Assembly (NCBI GenBank): GCA_949296425.1
Contig: CASFPN010000020.1
Coordinates: 42,271 to 106,270, forward strand
Origin: an uncultured bacterium
Lineage (GTDB): Bacteria > Cyanobacteriota > Vampirovibrionia > Gastranaerophilales > Gastranaerophilaceae
Direction of reading: 5' to 3'
DNA: 64,000 nucleotides
Every line of letters begins with the position of its first letter. Within the stretch, counting starts at the first letter, position 1. Under the pieces are notes generated by a model. The model was not told the origin of the DNA. It did not search any database and worked only from the letters and a program-made list of their open reading frames with translations. A program made the translations under genes and the position numbers. Shown here in pieces: positions 35,938 through 44,252 of this stretch.

Positions 35938-37265
35938 TTCTCTTTCAGCCTGTCAGGTATTACATCATGAGATATCAAATCTTCAAGAGTCTCTCTTTTT
36001 ACTATCATATCAGATTGTGAATTATTTACAAGTACCATGGCAGCTTTTGGCACCCTGTTGTAATTTGACGCCATAGAGTAATTATATGCACCTGTATTAA
36101 AAACACACAGTATATCGCCTTCTTCCGGTTCGGGCAGACTTATATCTTTAATCAATATATCTCCTGATTCACAAAAACGACCCGCAATTGTAACGGTATT
36201 TAAAGAAGATACTTCTTTTTTGTTTGCTATTTGCGCAATATATTTTGCCCTATACATTGAAGGACGCGGATTATCAGCCATACCACCGTCTACAGCTATA
36301 TATTTTTTACCTTTAGGAACCTGCTTTGAACTTCCGACAGTATATAAAGTAACACCGGCAGTTGAAATAATGCTTCTTCCAGGTTCGATAAATAAGGACG
36401 GAGCATCTATATTATATTTCTTAATGCAAGAAGTAAGCCTTTTTATTATAATATCCGCAATTGCATAAACAGAAGGCGGGCAATCATCTTCAGTATATTT
36501 TACGCCAAGACCGCCTCCTACATTAATTTCATCCAGTTTTAATCCAAACTTTTCGTCAATTCTTGCAACTTCTTTTACAAGAATTTCTATTTCATCACCA
36601 TAAACAGAAGTTTCAAAGATTTGAGAACCTATATGTGCATGAAGTCCATGAAGTTTAAGATTTTTGTACTCATTTAATATAAGCTCAACAGCTTCATCAA
36701 TTTGAGTTAAATCAAATCCGAATTTTGAATCTAAGTGACCTGTTTGAATATATTCATGGGTATGACATTCAATTCCGGGTGTAATCCTCAAAAGAATATC
36801 AACTATTTTGTGGCGGCTACTTGCTATTTCATTTAATAACGAAAGTTCGAAAAAGTTATCAACAGAAATTCTTCCGACGCCAAATTCTACAGCGAGCGTT
36901 AATTCATCAAATGATTTGTTATTTCCGTTAAACAACACACTGGACATATCAATACCGGCTTTATATACGGTATAAATCTCCCCTGAGGACACAACATCAA
37001 AGCCAAAACCTTCATCAAAAAGAAGTTTTGAGGTGGCCATAGTGCACAAAGCTTTTGATGCAAACATCATATTAATTTTAGGATAAGCTTTAAAAGCTTC
37101 TTTATAATCTCTGCAGACGCCTCGTATCGTCTGTTCATCCAATACATATAAAGGGGTCTCGTATTTTTCGGCCAGTGCAACAACATCACATCCGCCTATT
37201 TCAAGGTTTCCCGCATCATTGATTTTTGCTGTTACAGGTTTTAATAACTGATTTGTGCTATCCAT
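35934..37265 (-). CDS. lysA: Diaminopimelate decarboxylase
   Basis: PLP enzyme that makes lysine from meso-diaminopimelate. 443 residues. It shows the cofactor lysine in MMFASKALCT, the barrel HAHIGSQIFE, the phosphate-binding GGGLGVKY, EPGRSIIS, and the active-site CESGDIL at the barrel/dimer interface, with GAYNYSMASNYN near the end. AGGGA lies before the ATG. Works in the same pathway as dapL at 11024-12196. First gene of the operon with dacA and yitT. Confidence 0.96.
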   Translation of the reverse strand: MDSTNQLLKPVTAKINDAGNLEIGGCDVVALAEKYETPLYVLDEQTIRGVCRDYKEAFKAYPKINMMFASKALCTMATSKLLFDEGFGFDVVSSGEIYTVYKAGIDMSSVLFNGNNKSFDELTLAVEFGVGRISVDNFFELSLLNEIASSRHKIVDILLRITPGIECHTHEYIQTGHLDSKFGFDLTQIDEAVELILNEYKNLKLHGLHAHIGSQIFETSVYGDEIEILVKEVARIDEKFGLKLDEINVGGGLGVKYTEDDCPPSVYAIADIIIKRLTSCIKKYNIDAPSLFIEPGRSIISTAGVTLYTVGSSKQVPKGKKYIAVDGGMADNPRPSMYRAKYIAQIANKKEVSSLNTVTIAGRFCESGDILIKDISLPEPEEGDILCVFNTGAYNYSMASNYNRVPKAAMVLVNNSQSDMIVKRETLEDLISHDVIPDRLKEK

Positions 37266-37310
37266 TTATGTCCCTTCTTATATTTTTAGGATAACATAAT
37301 TAATTTAAAA

Positions 37311-38183
37311 TTAAAATAGTAGAAATAGTGTAATTATCAAAGAATAGTAAACCATAAGGTTACGCGGTTTTAAAAGACGGAAATAAAATTCTTTTGTATC
37401 CTCTCCGCATACAAAACTTTTTAAGGATTTATAAATATCAAATACAAAAGGAATCAATAAAAAAGTCAGCAAAATAAAATAATTTTTAATCAAAAAAGCT
37501 AAAAATAAAGTAAATAAATACCCCAGTCCGTAAATAACAAATACACCCTTTATTGCCTTGTTTTTATCACCTATTCTGCAGCACAATGTCCGTTTGTGAG
37601 AATACATATCGCCTTCAAAATCTAAAATCGTGTGTACATATAAAAGCCCGACTGTAAACATTACAACAGCAAGTGACAACACAAATACTTCAAAAGAAAA
37701 ATTTTCCGTCATCACAAAATAAACACCTTCAAAAAGCAAGGGACCAAAAGCAATACCGACAGCGAATTCACTCAATCCCTTCTGTGACAGCTTAGCATAC
37801 AAAAGAGTAACGGCACCACCGGCCAATGCGAGCCATAATACCGGCAAACCCGAACGCACAAGAAGTATTAAACCCGACAAACAAGCTACAATACAGTACA
37901 AAATTACAACTTTCAAAACATCGTTTAATGTAGCTCTGCCGTCTTTTATATATGCACACTTACATTTTTGGGAATTATTTGTTAAATTTTTATAATCCAT
38001 ATAATCATCAAACAGATTTGTTGCAAGATGCGCAAAAGCTATACCGATTAAGGCAATAAAACCGTTTAAAATATTTCCGTTTTCTTTCACAGAATAAACA
38101 AAAATCACAAGCCAAGAAAGCAGGGTCATTGGCAATGAAAAAATTCTTGAATTTTCGAGCCAAAAAGAAATATTTTTTATCAT
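37311..38183 (-). CDS. UbiA-family prenyltransferase (MenA-like)
   Basis: 290 residues with eight or nine membrane helices. First Asp-rich motif NLFDDYMDYKN near residue 60 and second DFEGDMYSHKRTL near 190 fit the polyprenyl-diphosphate-binding motifs of UbiA enzymes; the general look is closest to 1,4-dihydroxy-2-naphthoate prenyltransferase. Its start overlaps the 72-residue ORF by four bases, so it is part of the nanE-ROK kinase operon. No other quinone genes are nearby, and the substrate is uncertain. Confidence 0.8.
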   Translation of the reverse strand: MIKNISFWLENSRIFSLPMTLLSWLVIFVYSVKENGNILNGFIALIGIAFAHLATNLFDDYMDYKNLTNNSQKCKCAYIKDGRATLNDVLKVVILYCIVACLSGLILLVRSGLPVLWLALAGGAVTLLYAKLSQKGLSEFAVGIAFGPLLFEGVYFVMTENFSFEVFVLSLAVVMFTVGLLYVHTILDFEGDMYSHKRTLCCRIGDKNKAIKGVFVIYGLGYLFTLFLAFLIKNYFILLTFLLIPFVFDIYKSLKSFVCGEDTKEFYFRLLKPRNLMVYYSLIITLFLLF

Positions 38184-38398
38184 ATTAAAATACTTTCAAT
38201 TCCTTTTACATCCTCATAACTTGCGCCTGCTTCAAGAATTTCTTCTGCAGTCAGTCCGAACAAAGTAATAAGTGAATATGCTTCTTTTTTATCTGATTTT
38301 AATAGTCTTGCGGATTCAATTACTGCCTCTTCTCTGGTTAAATTTGTAAATTGCAAATTTTTTCCTTTGTAAATAATCCGTTTTTTAGATTTTCCCAC
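38180..38398 (-). CDS. Small conserved hypothetical protein, 72 aa
   Basis: Soluble, basic at the N-terminus (GKSKKRIIYKGKNLQF) and helical afterwards (TREEAVIESARLLKSDKKEAYSL), with GLTAEEILEAGASYEDVKGIE at the C-terminus. The last segment looks like a small helical-hairpin or UBA-like fold, but no family is recognised. It is placed two bases after the ROK kinase and overlaps the UbiA gene by four bases, which argues that it is a real gene. Confidence 0.6.
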   Translation of the reverse strand: MGKSKKRIIYKGKNLQFTNLTREEAVIESARLLKSDKKEAYSLITLFGLTAEEILEAGASYEDVKGIESILI

Positions 38399-38400
38399 GG

Positions 38401-39270
38401 CTATTTTACCCCCAGAGCAAGAAGTGCAGCGCCTATCATACCCGAATAATTACCCGCAGATGCTTTCACAATCCTGAAAGGTGTTGTAACAATTTCTTTA
38501 TTGGCTTCTTTTTCCAGATAATCAATATCTACAAATTCAGCCATTGAACCCGATAATACTACACAATCAGGATCAAAAATATTTGCAAGTCCTATTATAC
38601 CTTCTAATATATCATTCTGCCATTTCTCAAGAATTTTTTTCATCAACGGTCTGTCTTTGTTTGCGACAACATCATAGGTTGTTATTTCAGAATCACCGGA
38701 AATTTCTTCGGCAGTTCTTTTTAAGCCTGTGCCGGATGCATAAGCTTCAAAACAGTCATAACTTCCGCAGGTGCATTTTCTGTGCTTATCCGTACGCATT
38801 TTAAAATGCATTTCCCCTGCAGCTCCGTTTTTACCTTTATACAATTTATTATCCAGAATTATTCCGCCTCCGACACCTGTACCTAAGGTTAGCATAATAG
38901 AGTAAGGCATTTCCTTGGAAGCTCCGATAACATGCTCCGCCCATGCAGCTGCATTCGCATCATTTTCAACAAAAACAGTCTTTTTACTTAAACTTTTAAA
39001 GTCCATGGCAGGATATTCTTTTGCAATGTTGCCTGTTGAGCCTAAAATTCCGTTATTTTGATTATTAACAGCACCGCAAGTTGAAAAAGCAATTACATCA
39101 ACCAGATCTTCGTACTTTTCAATAATTTCTTTAAAAACAGCTTTTATTTCATTAAAAGTTTTAGGTGTTAAATATTTCTCGACTTCTGAAATAATCTCGC
39201 CTTTTTCATTCACAATTGCGCTATAAATTTTTGTTCCGCCGACATCTATCGCAAGTGCTTTCTTTGCCAT
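38401..39270 (-). CDS. nanK: ROK-family sugar kinase, probable N-acetylmannosamine kinase
   Basis: 289 residues. The ATP-binding AIDVGGTKI at the N-terminus, FVENDANAAAWAE with the catalytic Asp, LTLGTGVGGGII and the ROK zinc site CTCGSYDCFEAYASG are all present; the glutamate and His of GAAGEMHF fit sugar binding. ROK kinases act on glucose, ManNAc and others; the neighbouring nanE three bases upstream makes ManNAc kinase in sialic-acid breakdown the likely role. NanA is not in the window. Confidence 0.75.
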   Translation of the reverse strand: MAKKALAIDVGGTKIYSAIVNEKGEIISEVEKYLTPKTFNEIKAVFKEIIEKYEDLVDVIAFSTCGAVNNQNNGILGSTGNIAKEYPAMDFKSLSKKTVFVENDANAAAWAEHVIGASKEMPYSIMLTLGTGVGGGIILDNKLYKGKNGAAGEMHFKMRTDKHRKCTCGSYDCFEAYASGTGLKRTAEEISGDSEITTYDVVANKDRPLMKKILEKWQNDILEGIIGLANIFDPDCVVLSGSMAEFVDIDYLEKEANKEIVTTPFRIVKASAGNYSGMIGAALLALGVK

Positions 39271-39273
39271 ACA

Positions 39274-39957
39274 CTATCCTCTCTGTATAAATCTTTTTGT
39301 AATCAACTGCGGCCTTGTGATTGCCGAACCTATTACAACACAATGAGCGCCGATTTCAAATGCTTTATCAACTTCCTCAGGCTCCCAAATGCGTCCTTCA
39401 AGCACAACAGGTATATTTGTATTATTTACAAGCTGTTTTAAAAGTTCAAAATCAGGACCTGAGCCACGATTTTGTGAAAACTGTGTATAACCGGAAAGTG
39501 TTGTTGACAATATATTTGCACCGAGTTTTTCAGCATTAATACCTTCATCTACAGTAGAAACGTCTGCCATTGAAACACGTTTGTTAATTTTTATATATTT
39601 AATCAAATCTTGAAGTTTCTCACCATTGGGACGTTCTCTCATTGTTCCGTCAAATGCTACAATATCCGCACCTGCTTCAACAAGACTGATAACATCCTTC
39701 AAAGTCGGTGTTATATACACTATTTCCTGCCAGTTAGAAGGAATAACATCAGGTTTGGTAATACCTATAACCGGAACATCAAAAAGATGCTTTGCATTTT
39801 TAACATCTCTCACCCCTGCAACTCTAAGCCCACCGGCACCGCCTTTTACAACGGATTTCATCATTGCGACCATACATTTTTCAAGATACAAAGGTTCCGA
39901 AGGCATTGCCTGACAAGAAACCACTACTTTATGTTCCAAACGTTTAATTATATTCAT
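39274..39957 (-). CDS. nanE: N-acetylmannosamine-6-phosphate 2-epimerase
   Basis: Converts ManNAc-6-P to GlcNAc-6-P in sialic acid or ManNAc use. 227 residues, TIM barrel. Family markers: VVVSCQAMP at the start, GGAGGLRVAGV, PVIGITKP, GADIVAFDGTMRERP (catalytic region), MADVSTVDEG, TTLSGYT, PVVLEGRIWEPEEV and CVVIGSAITRP. First gene of the operon nanE-nanK-small ORF-UbiA, with an extended -10 box ending seven bases before the ATG, so it probably has a leaderless transcript. Confidence 0.93.
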   Translation of the reverse strand: MNIIKRLEHKVVVSCQAMPSEPLYLEKCMVAMMKSVVKGGAGGLRVAGVRDVKNAKHLFDVPVIGITKPDVIPSNWQEIVYITPTLKDVISLVEAGADIVAFDGTMRERPNGEKLQDLIKYIKINKRVSMADVSTVDEGINAEKLGANILSTTLSGYTQFSQNRGSGPDFELLKQLVNNTNIPVVLEGRIWEPEEVDKAFEIGAHCVVIGSAITRPQLITKRFIQRG

Positions 39958-39964
39958 ATATTAA

Positions 39965-39973
39965 ATATTAGCA
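39965..39973 (-). promoter_or_regulatory. Extended -10 box of the nanE operon, leaderless
   Basis: Minus strand TGCTAATAT (39973-39965), seven bases before the ATG at 39957. TAATAT is one base off consensus but has the TGn extension. No clear -35 and no Shine-Dalgarno. Confidence 0.45.
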
Positions 39974-40012
39974 CAAATAGAAAAAAAGGAATATAATAAA
40001 AAAAATGGGACA

Positions 40013-40142
40013 TATATCGCAGTTTATACCAATTATGTGTGAAAACGTCATGCTGAACTAGTTTCAGCATCTCATAACAGTTAGACCCTGAAACGAGTTC
40101 AGGGTGACAATTTAGATATTGTTTTGTGTAAACTGCGATATA
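40013..40142. mobile_element. 130-bp inverted-repeat element, copy B
   Basis: Same element as 21773-21902 but in the opposite orientation. Ends TATATCGCAGTTTATAC (40013-40029) and GTGTAAACTGCGATATA (40126-40142). Inside: ATGCTGAAC...GTTTCAGCAT and CCCTGAAAC...GTTCAGGG palindromes. About three differences from copy A over 130 bases. It fills the gap between nanE and the broken ArnT-like gene, ending 24 bases before that gene's start. In translation it gives a peptide with HPELVSGS, a common artefact of such palindromes. Confidence 0.85.
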
Positions 40143-40166
40143 ACTCCCCAAAAAATTGGAGGATAA

Positions 40167-41843
40167 ATGAATAAACTAAAAAATTATATATTATTCGGTA
40201 TTATTCTGGCAGCAGGAATACTTTTCAGACTTATCAACCTCGACAAACCCGGCGGGCTATGGTATGACGAAGCAACAATATACTCAATTGCTTCTCAACA
40301 TGGTTTATCAGGAATGTATAATGCTGACGGCCACCGTTTTCTGTTATTTCCGCTTTATTATATAATATACAATATTTGGATAAATATTTTTGGAAATTCG
40401 GACTTAATCATAAGGTTAATGTCTGTATTTTTTGATACACTCGGGATTATTACGGCATATTTTGCAGGTTCACAACTGGGTAAAATTCTTAATAAAAATA
40501 ACAGCAAAACAGGCTTTATTTATATGTTGCTGTATGCAATAAATTCCTCTTTTATATACTATGCTTAGGAAGCAAAATTTTATTCTTTAACATTTTTTAT
40601 TATTAACCTTGTTTTATTATACTGGCTAAAATATCTAAACGACAAAATTAAAGGGAAACAGGAACAAAAAACTCTTTGGATACTGACAGTATTAAATTTG
40701 ATTCTAATATCTGCCTATACTTCACAAATTCTTCTGGTTACATTGCTTTTTGCCTTTGCATGCATTTATTTGAAAAGAAAAAATTTGTTTAATATAAAAG
40801 AAGCCGTAATATATTCAATAAGCTTTCTACTTCCTCTTACAGCAAGCTTATTTTTCAAAAATTACATATCAGGAAATTTTGATGCGGTAGTTTATGACAA
40901 CTCTTTTATTCTGCTCGCAATTCAAAACTGGTTTAGTCCGATGCTAAACGGTCTGCAAAATAATATTCTTAACTATCATATTTATTTATTATCACATATT
41001 CTAAAAATACAACTATGGTTATTTGTTATATTTCCTTGCAGCCTGATAGTTTACGGGATTATCCTCAATTTAAAATCCGATAAAACAAGAATTTCTTTAT
41101 ATTTACTTTTTACTGCATTATGTTACATTGGTTTGCACATTATTTTTACATATCTTACAAGTTATAATGTTCTTGTAAGATACACACTTCCCGTTTTACC
41201 CCTGCTGCTTATAACAGCGGCAGGCGGACTGGCACAAATTAAAAATAAAACGGTTATTGCTTTATTTATTATTATTAACATACTCGGAATCATTTCACTT
41301 ACCGGCGCACCCCATATAAAAAGACCTGACGGATACAAAACCCTGGCAGATACACTCACTAAATCAGGAGTATCTCAAAACTACAATTTCATAATGCCTA
41401 TAAGAGCAAATCTGCTTGATAAATATTTTTATATTAAAGGGCAAAGATACAGCATATATCAACTTACAACATCCGAGGCCCAAAAGACCTACCTTAACGA
41501 AAATGAAATTAAAAGTATTAATCAGAATAAGAGCTATAAAAACCAGTATATAAAACGTTTTCTCATACAAAATAATATTTCAAAAGAATTTGAAAATTAT
41601 GTTCTTAACATGTTTTCAAATAAAAATTCTATTGTTATTTTAAAAGATAACAGTATCGCCATGTTTTCTGATGAACAATTAAAATTGATTGCACAGTCAC
41701 AAAATCTCGATAAATATCCTTACCAGTTTTTAAGATTATCTAAGCTTTACAATAACATTATTAAAGTTTTCAACAAAAATTACAAATTAAAACAAAAAAT
41801 TATAAATAAAAATTGGGAAATATACATATTTGAGATACAATAA
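40167..41843 (+). pseudogene. ArnT/PMT-like membrane glycosyltransferase interrupted by an in-frame TAG
   Basis: One frame runs from ATG 40167 (after GGAGG) to 41843 with a single TAG at 40566-40568. Before it: FRLINLDKPGGLWYDEATIYSI, the same catalytic loop as the paralogue at 29737-31383. Across it: FIYYA-stop-EAKFYSL, aligned to LIYYSQEVRLYS in the paralogue, so a conserved CAG (Gln) has become TAG by one C-to-T change. The 425 codons after the stop remain open and similar (KRPDGYKTLADTL). This is either a very young pseudogene, a readthrough gene or an assembly error. No second good start is apparent after the stop. Confidence 0.75.
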
Positions 41844-41864
41844 ATATAAAAACGGAGAACAATA

Positions 41865-43193
41865 ATGAAGAAAAGTTTAGTCAAATATCCATACCTTACA
41901 CAAGATGTTGAAATTTATGAAAGAGAAAACGGGCATAAAATAGTTCTAGCACACAAAGAAGGTGGACTGGTTAATGTCAGCACCTGGGTCAAAACAGGTT
42001 CTATAAATGAAGACGATACAAATAACGGAATTTCTCATTTTCTTGAACATTTAATGTTCAAAGGTACGCATAAACATAAAGCCGGATATTTTGACAAAAC
42101 TCTTGAGGCAAAAGGCGCAATTGTAAATGCAGCAACCTGGAAAGATTATACATTTTACTACGTAACTCTGCCCAAAGGTAAAGACTGCTGCGACCTCAAT
42201 CTTGCAATAGAACTTCATGCTGATATGATGCTTGACCCAGTTTTGCCAGAAGAAGAAATCGGTGCTCCTTTTGATATAAATAATCCTAAAGTAACAGACA
42301 AACGCGAACGCCATGTTGTAATCGAAGAAATCAGAATGCGCAAAGACCAGAATTGGACCAAAGTATACAACGCCTGCAACTTTAATATGTATAAAAAACA
42401 TCCGTATAAACGCGATGTAATCGGGACACCTGAAATAATATCACAGGTTACACGCAATCAGATTATGGATTATTATAAAACTTTTTATACTCCTGAAAAT
42501 ATGACAACAATTATTGTCGGAGACTTTGACAAAGAAAAAATTCTTTCAAAAGTTGAAAAAGAATTTGACTTCAAAGGACGAACAAATACTCCCAAAAAAT
42601 TTAATGAAATTGATTCTCCGACCGACCGTACAATTATTGTTGAAAATAAAGGAAAATCAAACACTTCATATATGATTATTGGATTTTTAGGTCCAAAAGC
42701 CAACCAATTAAAAGCCAATATAGAACTTGATATAATAAGTATAATTTTAGGAGAAAGTACAAGTTCAAGGTTGTATCAAAATTTAATAGAAAAGCAGTCC
42801 GAACCGGTATTTAATATGGCAAATGCAGAACATTACCAGTTTAAAGACGGAAATAATTTTTTTGTACAGGCAAATTTCAAACCTGAAAAACGTGATATTG
42901 CATTAGAACTTGTGAAAAAAGAAATCGAAAACCTTTTAACGAACAGAATTACAGAAGATGAACTTGCAAAAGCAAAGAAAAAAACTAAATCCCGTTTTGC
43001 TTATGCTGCAGAAACAGTATCGGAAATAGGAGAAACTATCGGCTATTACATGACTGTTTGCGAAGATTTAAAACTTATTGAAACCTATTTGAAAGTCGTT
43101 GAAGATATAACCGTGGATGATCTGGAAAACACAATAAAAAAATATTTAAGCCTTGATAATGCTGTTATCTCAATACTGGAACCTGAAAAATAA
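41865..43193 (+). CDS. M16-family zinc metallopeptidase (processing-peptidase-like)
   Basis: 442 residues: one complete M16 unit. The inverted zinc motif HFLEHLMFKGT (HxxEH) lies near residue 58, with the distal glutamate of the family in the region VVIEEIRMRKD. The second, inactive half-domain (SYMIIGFLGPK, the substrate-binding RLYQNLIEKQ and TSRFAYAAETV-like segments) follows. No signal peptide is visible, so cytoplasmic action is assumed. GGAG precedes the ATG. About half of the family is hydrolytic peptidase; the substrate is unknown. Confidence 0.9.
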   Translation: MKKSLVKYPYLTQDVEIYERENGHKIVLAHKEGGLVNVSTWVKTGSINEDDTNNGISHFLEHLMFKGTHKHKAGYFDKTLEAKGAIVNAATWKDYTFYYVTLPKGKDCCDLNLAIELHADMMLDPVLPEEEIGAPFDINNPKVTDKRERHVVIEEIRMRKDQNWTKVYNACNFNMYKKHPYKRDVIGTPEIISQVTRNQIMDYYKTFYTPENMTTIIVGDFDKEKILSKVEKEFDFKGRTNTPKKFNEIDSPTDRTIIVENKGKSNTSYMIIGFLGPKANQLKANIELDIISIILGESTSSRLYQNLIEKQSEPVFNMANAEHYQFKDGNNFFVQANFKPEKRDIALELVKKEIENLLTNRITEDELAKAKKKTKSRFAYAAETVSEIGETIGYYMTVCEDLKLIETYLKVVEDITVDDLENTIKKYLSLDNAVISILEPEK

Positions 43194-43253
43194 TTGCAAG
43201 GCCCTTTCTGATTATTTAACCTACTTTCTTATGTTAATTAACGATTAAAGTCA

Positions 43254-43271
43254 TTATAATCATGATTATAA
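43254..43271. promoter_or_regulatory. 18-bp perfect palindrome TTATAATCATGATTATAA, candidate operator
   Basis: Lies four bases upstream of the -35 box of the XRE regulator gene, in the 119-base gap after the M16 peptidase. Position and symmetry fit a dimeric repressor site, most simply for autoregulation by the regulator itself. Confidence 0.5.
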
Positions 43272-43275
43272 ACGT

Positions 43276-43304
43276 TTGAATAAAATTTGTCAACTTATTA
43301 TAAT
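43276..43304 (+). promoter_or_regulatory. Promoter of the XRE regulator, leaderless
   Basis: TTGAAT (43276-43281), exactly 17 bp, TATAAT (43299-43304), then eight bases to the ATG at 43313. No Shine-Dalgarno sequence. Both hexamers and spacing are near consensus. Confidence 0.7.
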
Positions 43305-43312
43305 AATTTGGT

Positions 43313-43543
43313 ATGAGAGATGAACGTTTAAAAATTCTGGGCGACAATATAAGAGCTGAAAGAATGAGAAAAAAATTCTCACAAGAAAAATTAGCCGAAC
43401 TTATAGATGTAAATAAGGATTCTATAAGAAAAATAGAAAGTGCTCAACAAACACCTTCCGCTTTCATAGTGTTTGACATTGTAAACGCTCTTGAAATTCC
43501 TATAGACGACTTGTTTAAAAATGTACCTGCAAAAAATATATAA
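43313..43543 (+). CDS. XRE-family helix-turn-helix regulator
   Basis: 76 residues, nearly all one HTH_3 domain: LGDNIRAERMRKKFSQEKLAELI, with the recognition helix in NKDSIRKIESAQQTPS, then IVFDIVNALEIPIDDLF. Regulators of this size usually bind DNA as dimers. The palindrome just upstream of its promoter suggests self-control. The uracil-DNA glycosylase gene follows 48 bases later and may be co-transcribed. Confidence 0.9.
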   Translation: MRDERLKILGDNIRAERMRKKFSQEKLAELIDVNKDSIRKIESAQQTPSAFIVFDIVNALEIPIDDLFKNVPAKNI

Positions 43544-43591
43544 TATTCTTTCCTTTAGGAAGCTAGTTAGAGAGAAGGCTGTATTTAACCG

Positions 43592-44191
43592 ATGCAAGAA
43601 GCAACAAAAAGTGAAATTCAAGAACTTGAAAAAATTAAAGAAAAATGCCTTTCCTGTCAAAAATGTCCGCTTGGCAAAACAAGGACAAATATTGTATTTT
43701 CAGGCGGTATTCCAAATCACAAACTTATGCTTATCGGAGAAGCACCAGGATACTATGAAGATCAAAAAGGAGAACCGTTTGTTGGCAAAGCAGGTCAGCT
43801 TCTTGATAAAATTTTTGCATCAGTTGGCCTGTCAAGGCAAAATGATGTTTATATATGCAATACCCTAAAATGTCGTCCGCCTGACAACCGTGACCCGCTG
43901 CCTGAAGAAAAAGAGGCTTGCAAAGAGTATCTTAATGCACAGATTGAAATTTTAAAACCGCGCATAATTCTTCTTTGCGGCCGTGTTGCAGTGCATTCAT
44001 TATTAAATACAACACAAGGAATAACAAAAGTACGCGGCAAATGGTTTGAAGGTCCTTATATGTCTAAAATGATGCCAATTTTTCACCCCTCATATCTTTT
44101 AAGAAATGACTCCAGAGAAAAAGGTAGTCCTAAATGGCTTATGTGGCAGGATATAAAAGAGATTAAGAGAGTTTATTCACAAATGGACTAA
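43592..44191 (+). CDS. Family 4 uracil-DNA glycosylase (iron-sulfur type)
   Basis: Removes uracil from DNA. 199 residues. N-terminal cysteines CLSCQKCPLGKTR and a second pair in CNTLKCRPPDNRDP ... KEACKEYL fit the four ligands of the [4Fe-4S] cluster of UdgA-like enzymes. The active-site motifs are GEAPGYYEDQKGEPFVG (motif 1) and HPSYLLRN (motif 2). The ATG at 43592 has only a distant purine-rich site. It is convergent with ilvB. Confidence 0.9.
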   Translation: MQEATKSEIQELEKIKEKCLSCQKCPLGKTRTNIVFSGGIPNHKLMLIGEAPGYYEDQKGEPFVGKAGQLLDKIFASVGLSRQNDVYICNTLKCRPPDNRDPLPEEKEACKEYLNAQIEILKPRIILLCGRVAVHSLLNTTQGITKVRGKWFEGPYMSKMMPIFHPSYLLRNDSREKGSPKWLMWQDIKEIKRVYSQMD

Positions 44192-44252
44192 CCTCAACCA
44201 TACATAAAACAGATTCAACCGGTATACTATTTCCTGTTTTTCAAAACAACAA

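Noticed and set aside
39954..40151. 65-codon minus-strand ORF containing HPELVSGS
   Set aside because: It is translation of the 130-bp inverted-repeat element; the same peptide pattern arises wherever this type of palindrome occurs in an open frame.
40566..40568. TAG recoded to glutamine across the genome
   Set aside because: glmU and the ArnT-like paralogue end at TAG at the expected C-terminus, so TAG works as a stop here.
44192..44252. AAAACAG...CTGTTTT pair between the glycosylase gene and ilvB as a terminator
   Set aside because: The stem is only seven bases, AT-rich and has a loop of over 20 bases, so it is not convincing.
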